Shown: positions 25,823-33,749 of the stretch, piece after piece | Position numbering within the stretch: the stretch's first letter is position 1 | Layout of the letters: each line of letters opens with the position of its first letter | Assembly (NCBI GenBank): GCA_964635975.1 | Contig: CAZWPO010000001.1 | Location: 62,001-126,000 of the forward strand | DNA from: UBA5314 sp964635975 | GTDB taxonomy: Bacteria > Bacillota > Syntrophomonadia > Syntrophomonadales > Syntrophomonadaceae | Reading direction: 5' to 3' | DNA length: 64,000 nt | Made by a program: the position numbers and the translations under genes | The notes under the pieces: model-generated | What the model was told of the DNA's origin: nothing | Database searches by the model: none | The model's input: only the letters and a program-made list of their open reading frames with translations

Positions 25823-27148
25823 TTATTTCCAATTAAAATTGTTGTAATACTCCTTACCCCACCAGTCATAGGCTTTTATACCTATGCTAAGCGGCCCGGC
25901 AGGAAGCCGCACAGTGATATCCAACGGCAACTTCCCCTTTGGCCTTTCCCTGATTATTTGAATATCAGACTTGAAGAAACCGGGATGATGACTTAAATCA
26001 AGTGCCCAGAAAAGCAGGTTCTGAGCATGCTGGTCAACTGCTTGTTGCAGGCTCAAGAATACTCTGCTCCCTTCAGCTTTCAAGCTATGGACTTCGGCTG
26101 TCACATTTTTTAAAGGTTCCAAACTGTTTTCATCATCTACTGTTTTTTGCAGTATATACGGGCTCGAAGCTTTCTTGATAAGCCTGTGCATAGTCGTATG
26201 AATTGCTACGGGGCTGTTGTCACAGGCTATCCAAGAACGTCCGGAGCCATCGCAAGCATCGGCAAGCGTGCCCGATCCGCAATAGAAGTCGGCTACCAGA
26301 CTGCCCGGCCTGGACGCAGTATCAACTATCCGCTTAATGAGGGCCAAAGGCTTTTGGGTTGGGAATTTAAGGTTCTCATGAGCTGTGGGGCTTAAAATCT
26401 TGCTGATGTCAATCCACCAATCACTCATTATTGCACCTTCTTCTCTGAGCCTGTACTTGTTGCCTTTCACCCTGGTAAGTCCCCGTTCAAGAGTTCCTTC
26501 GGTGTATGGTCGGTACTGGGGATTGAAAATGTAATTAGATGCTCTTGAATACCACAATATAACATCATGCTTGCGATGGAAATGCCGCTTAGCACCGCTG
26601 CCTCCTCCGTAGCACCATATTATTTCATTTATCAAATGAGCCGGTGAAAATATTTCATCCAGCAATAATTTAACATAATGCGAAACATGCCAGTCCAAAT
26701 GCACAAATATACTGCCCTGTTCAGACAATAACTCTTTCATGAGTTGCAAACGAGGGAAGATGTGGTTCAAGTAGGAATTTATGCCATTCTCCCAGTTGTC
26801 ATCGAAGACCTTTCGCTGCATCACAATTTTCGAGCTTCCATCTTCCAATTCGATCTTAGAGTCATAGCGGCTTTCACTAAAATATGGTGGGTCTATATAA
26901 ATCAGGTCTATCTTCCCTCTATAGCCCTCATCAAGAAGCTGTTCCATGACCTTCAGATTATCCCCCTGAATAAGACGATTGATCGGTCTGAATTCCCTGT
27001 CAATATTAAGCGCAGCCGTTGTTCCAAATAGATTATCGCTGCTATAGATGGGAGCGGGAAAAACCCATTCCGCATCACTTATTTCAGCCGCCGGTTTTCT
27101 TTCCACATCTCTATCCCAGGTGAGTTTTACACCATGTTCTTGAGTCAT
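25823..27148 (-). CDS. Solitary DNA methyltransferase, N4/N6 type, beta class
   Basis: About 441 residues. Catalytic motif IV IDPPYFSE is at 85-92, then a variable target-recognition part, PTQKPLAL at 263-270, and the S-adenosylmethionine motif ADFYCGSGTLADAC at 286-299. Motif IV before motif I is the beta arrangement of the N4/N6 (D12-like) methylase family; DPPY usually means N6-adenine, less often N4-cytosine. A C-terminal extension of about 120 residues is not recognised. The ATG at 27148 has AAGGAG upstream and was preferred over one at 27202. No restriction enzyme gene is next to it. It follows sigG and a micro-ORF in the same direction. Confidence 0.85.
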   Translation of the reverse strand: MTQEHGVKLTWDRDVERKPAAEISDAEWVFPAPIYSSDNLFGTTAALNIDREFRPINRLIQGDNLKVMEQLLDEGYRGKIDLIYIDPPYFSESRYDSKIELEDGSSKIVMQRKVFDDNWENGINSYLNHIFPRLQLMKELLSEQGSIFVHLDWHVSHYVKLLLDEIFSPAHLINEIIWCYGGGSGAKRHFHRKHDVILWYSRASNYIFNPQYRPYTEGTLERGLTRVKGNKYRLREEGAIMSDWWIDISKILSPTAHENLKFPTQKPLALIKRIVDTASRPGSLVADFYCGSGTLADACDGSGRSWIACDNSPVAIHTTMHRLIKKASSPYILQKTVDDENSLEPLKNVTAEVHSLKAEGSRVFLSLQQAVDQHAQNLLFWALDLSHHPGFFKSDIQIIRERPKGKLPLDITVRLPAGPLSIGIKAYDWWGKEYYNNFNWK

Positions 27149-27204
27149 CAAGTTTTTCTCCTTATTACCTGATGAACTCATTGTACCACAATGTTCTTTC
27201 ACGG

Positions 27205-27339
27205 CTATTTATCGACCAGGTTAACCCTTATCAGATTGTCAGAGGTAAACGCCTGCTGAGAACTAAAATAGGCATTTGAAATTGGCATCATCATTCCCAG
27301 TATCAATGCTATCAGTATAATCAGAATTATATTACGTAT
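27205..27339 (-). CDS. Putative membrane micropeptide behind sigG, non-standard start
   Basis: An open frame of 44 codons that encodes IRNIILIILIALILGMMMPI followed by SNAYFSSQQAFTSDNLIRVN and a stop. The first half looks like a signal peptide or membrane anchor. A strong AAGGAGG site directly follows the sigG stop, but the codon at the expected distance is ATA, with no ATG, GTG or TTG in frame until deep inside the hydrophobic part. It is either an ATA-initiated peptide, a gene with a start-codon mutation, or a remnant. Function unknown. Confidence 0.4.
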   Translation of the reverse strand: MRNIILIILIALILGMMMPISNAYFSSQQAFTSDNLIRVNLVDK

Positions 27340-27359
27340 TTTGTAGACGCCTCCTTGCT

Positions 27360-28130
27360 TCAAACAAATTTTCTCAGCTGTTTAAGCGCTGCCTTTTCCA
27401 GACGGGATACCTGCGCCTGGGAAATGCCGATTTCATCAGCAACTTCCATCTGAGTCTTGCCGTGAAAGAAACGCAGTGACACTATATGCTTCTCTCGCTC
27501 ATTTAGCTTCTTCAAAGCCTCTTTAATAGTAATCCCCTCCAGCCAGAGTTCATCGGTGTTCTTCTCATCGCTGATTTGATCCATAACCAGAATAGGATCG
27601 CCGCCGTCATTATATATGGGTTCAAAGAGAGAGACTGGCTCCTGGATGGCATCCAGCGCGAAAACCACCTCTTCCCGTGGCACTTGCAGTTCTTGGGCGA
27701 TTTGCGCAAGGGAAGGTTCAGAAGAATGGTCATTGGTAAGCTTTTCTCTGATCTGAAGAGCTTTGTAGGCGATATCGCGAAGGGATCTGGAAACTCTCAC
27801 CGCATTATTATCCCGAAGATAGCGCCGGATTTCCCCTATTATCATAGGTACTGCATAGGTACTAAAACGCACGTTCTGGCTTAAATCAAAATTGTCTATT
27901 GCCTTAATCAGACCTATGCATCCGACCTGAAAAAGATCATCAACAAATTCTCCTCGGTTGCTGAAGCGTTGTATGACACTTAAGACCAGGCGCAGATTTC
28001 CGTAGATTAGCTTTTCCCTGGATTCACTATTTCCTGCCTGCATATGAGCAAAAAGCTGACGCATTTCCTCATTTCTAAGCACTGGAAGTTTTGATGTATT
28101 GACTCCACATATCTCAACTTTATTAATCAA
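27360..28130 (-). CDS. sigG: Sigma-G, forespore RNA polymerase sigma factor
   Basis: 256 residues of sigma-70 family. The N-terminus MINKVEICGVNTSKLPVLRN is typical of SigG. Region 2 has LIYGNLRLVLSVIQRFSNRG and FVDDLFQVGCIGLIKAIDNF. Region 4.2 is KTQMEVADEIGISQAQVSRLEK. Sigma-G drives late forespore genes during endospore formation. It follows sigE after 88 bp, the standard spoIIGA-sigE-sigG order. I did not find a clear sigma-G-type autoregulatory promoter in the 88-bp gap. Confidence 0.97.
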   Translation of the reverse strand: MINKVEICGVNTSKLPVLRNEEMRQLFAHMQAGNSESREKLIYGNLRLVLSVIQRFSNRGEFVDDLFQVGCIGLIKAIDNFDLSQNVRFSTYAVPMIIGEIRRYLRDNNAVRVSRSLRDIAYKALQIREKLTNDHSSEPSLAQIAQELQVPREEVVFALDAIQEPVSLFEPIYNDGGDPILVMDQISDEKNTDELWLEGITIKEALKKLNEREKHIVSLRFFHGKTQMEVADEIGISQAQVSRLEKAALKQLRKFV

Positions 28131-28218
28131 ATAGTCACCGCCTAATCATAGCAATTGTCTGTAATAAAATTATTTACCAGGCGATAACTTCTTATTCTCA
28201 ACGTCTTATCTTGCTGGA

Positions 28219-28935
28219 CTATTCAATCTTCTTAATCTCACGTTGTAGGCGTTTGAGGATCCTCTTTTCCAGACGGGAAATATAGGATTGTGATATTCCC
28301 AGGATGTCTGCCACTTCCTTCTGGGTTTTTTCCGAACCATCGACCAGACCGAAGCGCAGCTGAATGATAATTTTCTCCCGATTATTAAGCTTATGCATAG
28401 CCTGCCTGAGCAGGCTTTTTTCCACTTCCCCCTCAACTGTCTTGTAGATCATATCACCATCAGTGCCAAGCACATCGGATAGAAGCAGCTCGTTACCGTC
28501 CCAATCAACGTTTAAAGGTTCATCAAGTGAAATCTCCACCCGATTCTTCAGATTTCTCCGCAAGTACATAAGTATTTCATTCTCTATGCACCGTGAAGCA
28601 TAGGTAGCTAGCTTTATATTTTTCTTAGGTTCAAAAGTATTCACAGCCTTGATCAGCCCGATGGTTCCAATAGATACTAAATCCTCAATATTTATCCCGG
28701 TATTTTCAAACTTCTTAGCAATATACACTACTAATCGCAAATTATGCTCTATTAAAGTGGCTTTGACGGACCGGCTTCCGGTCTCTAACTGGGAGATCAA
28801 GTCGTACTCCTCATGCTCGCGCAAGGGTGGAGGCAATACCTCGGTTGATCCAATGTAATGGACAAGATTGGGCAGCATCCGATCGAGGTATTGCTTTAGA
28901 AGCACTAGCTTCCATCTTTTCATTCGGACCAGCAT
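28219..28935 (-). CDS. sigE: Pro-sigma-E, mother-cell sporulation sigma factor
   Basis: 238 residues. A basic, hydrophobic N-terminal pro-sequence (about 1-27, MLVRMKRWKLVLLKQYLDRM) precedes HYIGSTEVLPPPL, matching the processed junction of pro-sigma-E. Region 2 has LVVYIAKKFENTGINIEDLV, and region 4.2 has KTQKEVADILGISQSYISRLEK. The pro-sequence is removed by SpoIIGA, whose gene is directly upstream, after septum formation. It starts 35 bp after the spoIIGA stop. Confidence 0.97.
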   Translation of the reverse strand: MLVRMKRWKLVLLKQYLDRMLPNLVHYIGSTEVLPPPLREHEEYDLISQLETGSRSVKATLIEHNLRLVVYIAKKFENTGINIEDLVSIGTIGLIKAVNTFEPKKNIKLATYASRCIENEILMYLRRNLKNRVEISLDEPLNVDWDGNELLLSDVLGTDGDMIYKTVEGEVEKSLLRQAMHKLNNREKIIIQLRFGLVDGSEKTQKEVADILGISQSYISRLEKRILKRLQREIKKIE

Positions 28936-28970
28936 ATTAGTCCTCCTCTCCTTGCCTTTACAGACAACTC

Positions 28971-29861
28971 TTAACTCGATGCCTTGCTATATAGCAGGGC
29001 TGATGGTATTAGCATGCTATAACTATTGTCCTGACTTAGTCTATCCCGATAGACTCCCACCACTAAATCCTGATGGGCGAGATCTTGTTCACCCATATGC
29101 ACAACCACTTCATCAGCCCTTAAACCCACCATTAAACCGTGCTGACGCCCAACAGATCGAAAGGGTATTATTCGGATGCGATTTGACCAACTGCAAGTGC
29201 TGACAGCCGTTAGAATATCTTCTTCACCGCCTGAATTTTTTAGAGCCTGGTTAAGATCATTAGGAAGACATTCTATTAAAATCCCATATTCAACTACAAT
29301 AACCGGGCGTCTGGTTAATGGATCGCAGAGGCCATTACCGGTATCCAGGAAGCCTATGCCATGGCAGAGTCGCCCTCCAAAATTTAAAGATACATTAAAA
29401 CGAAGCAGCTCTGGTATAAGTCGTTTGACAAACAATCTTTGCCCAGCAAATCCCAATACCAGCAAGCACAGGAGTCCTCCACCCAACCACAGCCAGGATG
29501 GATGAAATCTGAATATGTTTTGGGGGGACAGGTTGGAAATTGCCATGGCAGCACCGGCTGCTAAAAAACTCATCAAGTAAAAATATGCCAGGCTTTTTTT
29601 GAATTCTTGCCAGTTAGCCGGTTTCAGAGAGAGCCAAACAAGAATTACCGACGCTGCCAGTTTTGCAGGCAGGCTGTACAGTATTCCTAGTTCCGGGATG
29701 ATTGTTCCGGTTCCATAGATTGCTCCTATAAGCGAAGCAGCCAGCCATCGTTTATAAGCCAGGCCTACTCCAGCCAAACGAGCTGTAACCCATATCAGTG
29801 ATAAATCCATCACCAGATTTGTTAAAAAGGTTAAATCGGCATATATTACAGAGCTTTTCAC
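28971..29861 (-). CDS. spoIIGA: SpoIIGA, pro-sigma-E processing protease
   Basis: About 296 residues. Five hydrophobic segments occupy the first half, starting SVIYADLTFLTNLVMDLSLI. The second half has the aspartic-protease motif FLDTGNGLCDPLT (about residues 190-202) and RIIPFRSVGRQHGLMVGLRAD. SpoIIGA is a membrane-embedded protease that cleaves pro-sigma-E in response to SpoIIR. A GTG at 29861 was chosen because it lies just before the family start and has GGGTGA upstream; an ATG at 29909 would add 16 residues but has no ribosome site. Confidence 0.93.
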   Translation of the reverse strand: MKSSVIYADLTFLTNLVMDLSLIWVTARLAGVGLAYKRWLAASLIGAIYGTGTIIPELGILYSLPAKLAASVILVWLSLKPANWQEFKKSLAYFYLMSFLAAGAAMAISNLSPQNIFRFHPSWLWLGGGLLCLLVLGFAGQRLFVKRLIPELLRFNVSLNFGGRLCHGIGFLDTGNGLCDPLTRRPVIVVEYGILIECLPNDLNQALKNSGGEEDILTAVSTCSWSNRIRIIPFRSVGRQHGLMVGLRADEVVVHMGEQDLAHQDLVVGVYRDRLSQDNSYSMLIPSALLYSKASS

Positions 29862-29940
29862 CCCATCACCCAGTTCGCCAACAGAACTTAGTCCCCATAA
29901 ACAATCCATATGATATGTATTTAATAGTAATGTCTTGCAA

Positions 29941-29949
29941 ATTATACCA
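29941..29949 (-). promoter_or_regulatory. Extended -10 promoter candidate for spoIIGA
   Basis: TGGTATAAT on the minus strand: a perfect -10 hexamer with the TGn extension, about 80 bp before the chosen spoIIGA start. No good -35 hexamer lies 16-18 bp upstream, which is also the case for Spo0A-activated spoIIG promoters. A Spo0A-box-like TTTGTCGAT occurs near 30048-30057, about 100 bp upstream, further than in Bacillus. Confidence 0.35.
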
Positions 29950-30070
29950 CTTATTAATCCAGGATTTTGTTATAAGAATGCATCAGACACGGCAAACATA
30001 TGGCAGGAAACTTGATTAAAGCGGGATTTTATGTAACTATCCTGGCTAATCGACAAAGCAGTCATGCTTA

Positions 30071-30143
30071 AACAGGGGAAGGGGCATCTCGTTAACCTCA
30101 CCCCTAGTCCTAAAAGGTGAAACGAGCTGCCCCTTCCCCTGTT
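30071..30143. repeat. Long inverted repeat between spoIIGA and ftsZ
   Basis: Two arms of 16 bp (30071-30086 and 30128-30143) pair perfectly; after one mismatch a further 6 bp pair (30088-30093 with 30121-30126). The 27-nt loop itself holds TCACC/GGTGA. Neither side ends in a clean U-run, and a separate terminator sits immediately beside it at 30158-30194. No ORF overlaps it. It may be a palindromic repeat element, a mobile-element remnant or an RNA-processing hairpin. Confidence 0.7.
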
Positions 30144-30157
30144 CAACAAAAAATAAT

Positions 30158-30194
30158 AAACCCTCGCCGTTCATCATCTTGAAAGCGAGGGTTT
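30158..30194 (-). terminator. Terminator of ftsZ, possibly bidirectional
   Basis: 10-bp stem AAACCCTCGC / GCGAGGGTTT with a 17-nt loop, 23 bp after the ftsZ stop. T-rich sequence follows on both strands: TTATTATTTTTTG on the minus strand and TTTT on the plus strand. It ends the division/cell-wall operon. Confidence 0.8.
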
Positions 30195-30216
30195 TTTGAG
30201 TTTTCTTCTACCCGAG

Positions 30217-31320
30217 TTATTTCCTATGACGGAGAAAGGGTGGAATATCCAGATCTTTACCGTCGAAAACCGGTGTTTCGTGCTGAGTTCTGTCACGATC
30301 ACGATCACGCTCTCGTTCAACACGTGGGCGGGTCCGGCCCGGCTCTGGCGCCGCCTGCATTTTAGCGGAGGAAAACCCTGTGGCTATGACGGTTACCCTC
30401 ACTTCGTCCTGCAGCTCTTCATCGATATTGGCTCCAAATATAATATTTGCATCTTCATCAACAGCCTGGTGGATAATATCAGCGGCCTCGTGGATTTCGA
30501 AAAGGGTCAGGTCTGAGCCACCACTGATGTTAAACAACACCCCTTTTGCCCCTTCTATCGAAGTTTCCAGCAGCGGGCTGGAAATAGCCAGTCTGGCAGC
30601 TTCAGCAGCGCGGTTTTCTCCTTTGGCCCGTCCTATTCCCATCAGAGCAGAACCAGTATCCCGCATGATAGTCTGCACATCAGCAAAATCGCAGTTTATC
30701 ACACCCGGCACCGCTATTAGATCGGAAATGCCCTGCACTCCCTGTCTGAGTATATCATCGGCAATTTTAAACGCATCATTGAAACCAGTATGTTTATCAA
30801 CCACCTGCAGTAAACGGTCATTCGGTATTTTGATAAGGCTGTCAACTTCCTGGGCAAGTGATTGGACACCGCGATCAGCCTGGGTATTTCTTTTACGGCC
30901 CTCAAAACTAAATGGTCTGGTTATTACCCCTACCGTCAGCGCACCAGATTCTTTTGCAATGCGAGCGATTACTGGCGCCCCGCCAGTCCCCGTTCCTCCA
31001 CCCATTCCAGCCGTTACAAAAACCATGTCGGCCCCAATGAGAGCCTTCTTGATTTCATCAGCGCTTTCTTCGGCAGCTTTCATGCCGATATCCGGATCTG
31101 CGCCGGCTCCCAATCCCTTGGTGAGCTTTTCTCCGATTTGAATCTTCTTTTCCGCACGAGATAAATAGAGGGCCTGGGCATCAGTATTAACCGCAATGAA
31201 TTCCACTCCTTTTAGGCCAGCTTCAATCATGCGGTTTATAGCGTTGTTTCCCCCTCCGCCTACACCGATTACCTTGATGTCAGCAAACTGCTGCATTTCC
31301 ACATCAAAATCCAGCGGCAT
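30217..31320 (-). CDS. ftsZ: FtsZ, tubulin-like division GTPase
   Basis: 367 residues. The N-terminal ADIKVIGVGGGGNNAINRMI binds GTP, and the tubulin signature is GMGGGTGTGGAPVIA (about 105-119). The T7 synergy loop region is NCDFADVQTIM. A basic, disordered linker (about 325-352, many Arg/Asp repeats) leads to the C-terminal peptide DLDIPPFLRHRK that binds FtsA and other partners. FtsZ forms the cytokinetic ring. ftsA lies 18 bp upstream. Confidence 0.98.
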   Translation of the reverse strand: MPLDFDVEMQQFADIKVIGVGGGGNNAINRMIEAGLKGVEFIAVNTDAQALYLSRAEKKIQIGEKLTKGLGAGADPDIGMKAAEESADEIKKALIGADMVFVTAGMGGGTGTGGAPVIARIAKESGALTVGVITRPFSFEGRKRNTQADRGVQSLAQEVDSLIKIPNDRLLQVVDKHTGFNDAFKIADDILRQGVQGISDLIAVPGVINCDFADVQTIMRDTGSALMGIGRAKGENRAAEAARLAISSPLLETSIEGAKGVLFNISGGSDLTLFEIHEAADIIHQAVDEDANIIFGANIDEELQDEVRVTVIATGFSSAKMQAAPEPGRTRPRVERERDRDRDRTQHETPVFDGKDLDIPPFLRHRK

Positions 31321-31338
31321 AAAAATCCTCCTTCTTCT

Positions 31339-32574
31339 CTACCTGAACAGATCTCTGAACCATTCCAAGATTTTGTCAAAAATACCTGCAAAAATCGGTT
31401 CTTCCTGAGGCTGATATCCTACCACCTTGGTGCTGTATAAAATACCACCTAAAACTACGGAGTACTGAGCGCGGTTAAATTCCCGGGCCATTCCCCGCAT
31501 GTTTTCCGGCAATCCGATACGCACCGGGATATCAAGGTATTGTTCAAAAAGATCCGTTATGCCTGGCAGTTCAGCCCCTCCCCCGGTTAGAACCAGCCCG
31601 GAAGGCATCCGCTCCAAGCAATCGAATTGTTTCAGTTCCTCATATATTAACTCAACCAGCTCCATTAGGCGAGCTGATATTATTTCGGCGATTACTTCCT
31701 GGGGTACTTGCTTTACATCTTTACCCTGAATATTCCTAACATTGACCATTAATTCGCTTTGAGCCAGCCTGGGGTCTGCCACCCCGCTCTTCTCTAAAAT
31801 TCGCGAGGCTTCTTCCATAGAAGTGCGCAGAACTATAGCCAGGTCCTTGGCCAGATATTCATCTCCCACCGGCACGATGGCTGTATTGCATAGGCTTCCA
31901 TTTTCAAAAAATGCCAATTCCGTGGCTCCCCCTCCAATATCGGCCAGAACCACTCCCATATCTTTTTCTGCAGGGACCAGGACCGCTTCCGCAGCCAGCA
32001 AAGGATTGTAAATCAAGTGATCGATATTCAAATTTATCCGATTGGCGCAGCGGTACATGTTTTGAACAGCCGCGGTAGCAGCGATAATTACACATACTTC
32101 AGCCTCCAAACGACTGCCCACCATTCCCACCGGATCTTTAACGCCATCATACCCATCAACTATATACTGTCTCTCAATAGTTTGAACAATAGCTTTATCG
32201 GGAGGTAGGGCGACGCTGCGCGCAGACTGCAACACCCGCTCCTTGTCATCCCGAGTGATCTCATAGTTCGGGTTGCCGACTGCTACAACGGCATGGTTGC
32301 TAACGGACGTAATGTTGCCGCCCGAAAAGCCGAACAGGGCATGGTTTATCTCCAGGCCAGTCAGCCTTTCCAGCTCATTTAAACACACTTCCAAGGCTTT
32401 GGCAGTGCTGTCGATATCGACGATATTACCTTTACGTAATCCTTTCGACGGTACCCTGCTTACACCAAGAAGGTTTATATCTTGTCCGCTTATCATTTCG
32501 GCCATGGCCGCTTTTATGTAACTGGTGCCTACGTCCAGGGCCACGATAATATTTCTTTTACTGATACCAAGCAC
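31339..32574 (-). CDS. ftsA: FtsA, actin-like division protein
   Basis: 411 residues with actin/Hsp70-fold ATPase motifs: ALDVGTSYIKAAM at the N-terminus, DIGGGATELAFF (about 205) and LVLTGGGAELPG (about 325). The C-terminal FDKILEWFRDLFR is an amphipathic membrane-targeting helix. It anchors FtsZ to the membrane. The frame appears to start with GTG at 32574; a stop codon lies two codons before it, and the ribosome site is poorly spaced, so the exact start is less certain. Confidence 0.95.
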   Translation of the reverse strand: MLGISKRNIIVALDVGTSYIKAAMAEMISGQDINLLGVSRVPSKGLRKGNIVDIDSTAKALEVCLNELERLTGLEINHALFGFSGGNITSVSNHAVVAVGNPNYEITRDDKERVLQSARSVALPPDKAIVQTIERQYIVDGYDGVKDPVGMVGSRLEAEVCVIIAATAAVQNMYRCANRINLNIDHLIYNPLLAAEAVLVPAEKDMGVVLADIGGGATELAFFENGSLCNTAIVPVGDEYLAKDLAIVLRTSMEEASRILEKSGVADPRLAQSELMVNVRNIQGKDVKQVPQEVIAEIISARLMELVELIYEELKQFDCLERMPSGLVLTGGGAELPGITDLFEQYLDIPVRIGLPENMRGMAREFNRAQYSVVLGGILYSTKVVGYQPQEEPIFAGIFDKILEWFRDLFR

Positions 32575-32644
32575 CCCTTAAAGCGAGTCTATTATCTAAT
32601 ACAACAGAACTCCGCTTATTCCCTCTTTATTGGATGGATTTTGT

Positions 32645-32980
32645 TTAGTATTTTTTCAAAAGATATCTACGGATGATGGCGAGATTCTGGAATATACGCA
32701 CTCCAAAGACCACCACCGCCGCCAGATACAACTCAACTCGCAAAAGGTCCCCAAGATAAGCAAGACCCGCTGCCAGAAGAGTATTGACAACGAAGCCGGT
32801 CATGAAAACTACATTGTCAAAGCTGTCTTCCATATAAGCCCTTATGCCTCCGAATACGGAGTCAAGAGCGGCCAGAACCGCAATAGACATATATTTGGTG
32901 AAAACATAAGACATGACCGGGAGTTTCGATCCTACCAGGACACCGATTACTAAACAGATAACGATCACAATCCAGTACAT
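32645..32980 (-). CDS. sbp: Small basic protein Sbp (DUF1290)
   Basis: 111 residues with three hydrophobic helices (about 2-20, 28-45, 58-80), beginning MYWIVIVICLVIGVLVGSKL and containing YMSIAVLAALDSVFGGIRAY and FQNLAIIRRYLLKKY. This matches the Sbp/DUF1290 family found between the DUF881 genes and ftsA/ftsZ in Firmicutes and Actinobacteria. The role is unknown; the position suggests envelope or division. Confidence 0.88.
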   Translation of the reverse strand: MYWIVIVICLVIGVLVGSKLPVMSYVFTKYMSIAVLAALDSVFGGIRAYMEDSFDNVVFMTGFVVNTLLAAGLAYLGDLLRVELYLAAVVVFGVRIFQNLAIIRRYLLKKY

Positions 32981-32995
32981 AAGACGCCTCTTCTC

Positions 32996-33694
32996 TTATT
33001 TGACCGGTTCTCCATAAACCATTTTGCTTGGTCCGTTGAAAGCCGACATTTTTATATTATCAACTGGTTTGACTTCTATTTGTTTGCTGTATTTTAACTG
33101 GTCTAAATATCCGCCTTTTATAGATACTCCGATCTCTAATTTATGAGGATCTCCGATAGCCTTGATAATAAATGGAGAGTTTATTCTGCTCCCGTTAACG
33201 GAAATCATAGTGCCCGTCCACTCTATTTCTGACATGGCCGTAACACGTTGGTTATTTATTGTAATGGCCTCTGCACCAGAAGCTTTTAATTCGTTTATCA
33301 CCATAAGAAGATCATGAACATCTGAAAAAGATCCTTTATTGCTGTCTTCAGATTTAAGAGTGCCTGCAATGTCGCTTATAGTAATGCTTATTCCCGGACC
33401 CTCGGCAGGGTATAATCCACCGGCCATGTTTATCAACTGCAGCTCTTTTTGCATGTTGGCCATAACTTTATCGCTATTGCGTATATCTTCCAACTGCTGG
33501 TTTATAGAATTAACCGTGGTCTCCACTGCATCCCTCTCCGCAGCCAGAGCACTCAGCTGGCTAGACAGGTCTTCAATCCTTTTAGGTACCAGGCTCTGCT
33601 TGTAAAAACCGGTGGTCTTATATTGGACAGCAAACATTATTCCAACAATTAAACAGACTATGGCTATAGATAATTGCGCACTTTTCATTCGCAC
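32996..33694 (-). CDS. DUF881 (YlxW/YlxX-like) membrane protein 1
   Basis: 232 residues. One N-terminal membrane anchor (about 7-25, LSIAIVCLIVGIMFAVQY), a coiled coil (about 38-75), then the DUF881 domain with PAEGPGISITISDI, INELKASGAEAITINNQRV and IGDPHKLEIGVSIKGGYLDQ. The family neighbours sbp and ftsA in many Firmicutes; the function is unknown. It is a paralogue of the gene just upstream, which points to an ancient tandem duplication. Confidence 0.87.
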   Translation of the reverse strand: MRMKSAQLSIAIVCLIVGIMFAVQYKTTGFYKQSLVPKRIEDLSSQLSALAAERDAVETTVNSINQQLEDIRNSDKVMANMQKELQLINMAGGLYPAEGPGISITISDIAGTLKSEDSNKGSFSDVHDLLMVINELKASGAEAITINNQRVTAMSEIEWTGTMISVNGSRINSPFIIKAIGDPHKLEIGVSIKGGYLDQLKYSKQIEVKPVDNIKMSAFNGPSKMVYGEPVK

Positions 33695-33749
33695 TCTAGT
33701 TCACCTTTCATGCAAACCCGGAAACAGCCTTTATCTTAATTCGCTGATT

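Noticed and set aside
30380..31141. 253-codon plus-strand ORF inside ftsZ
   Set aside because: Fully antisense to ftsZ, low-complexity Ser/Pro/Ala product, no ribosome site.
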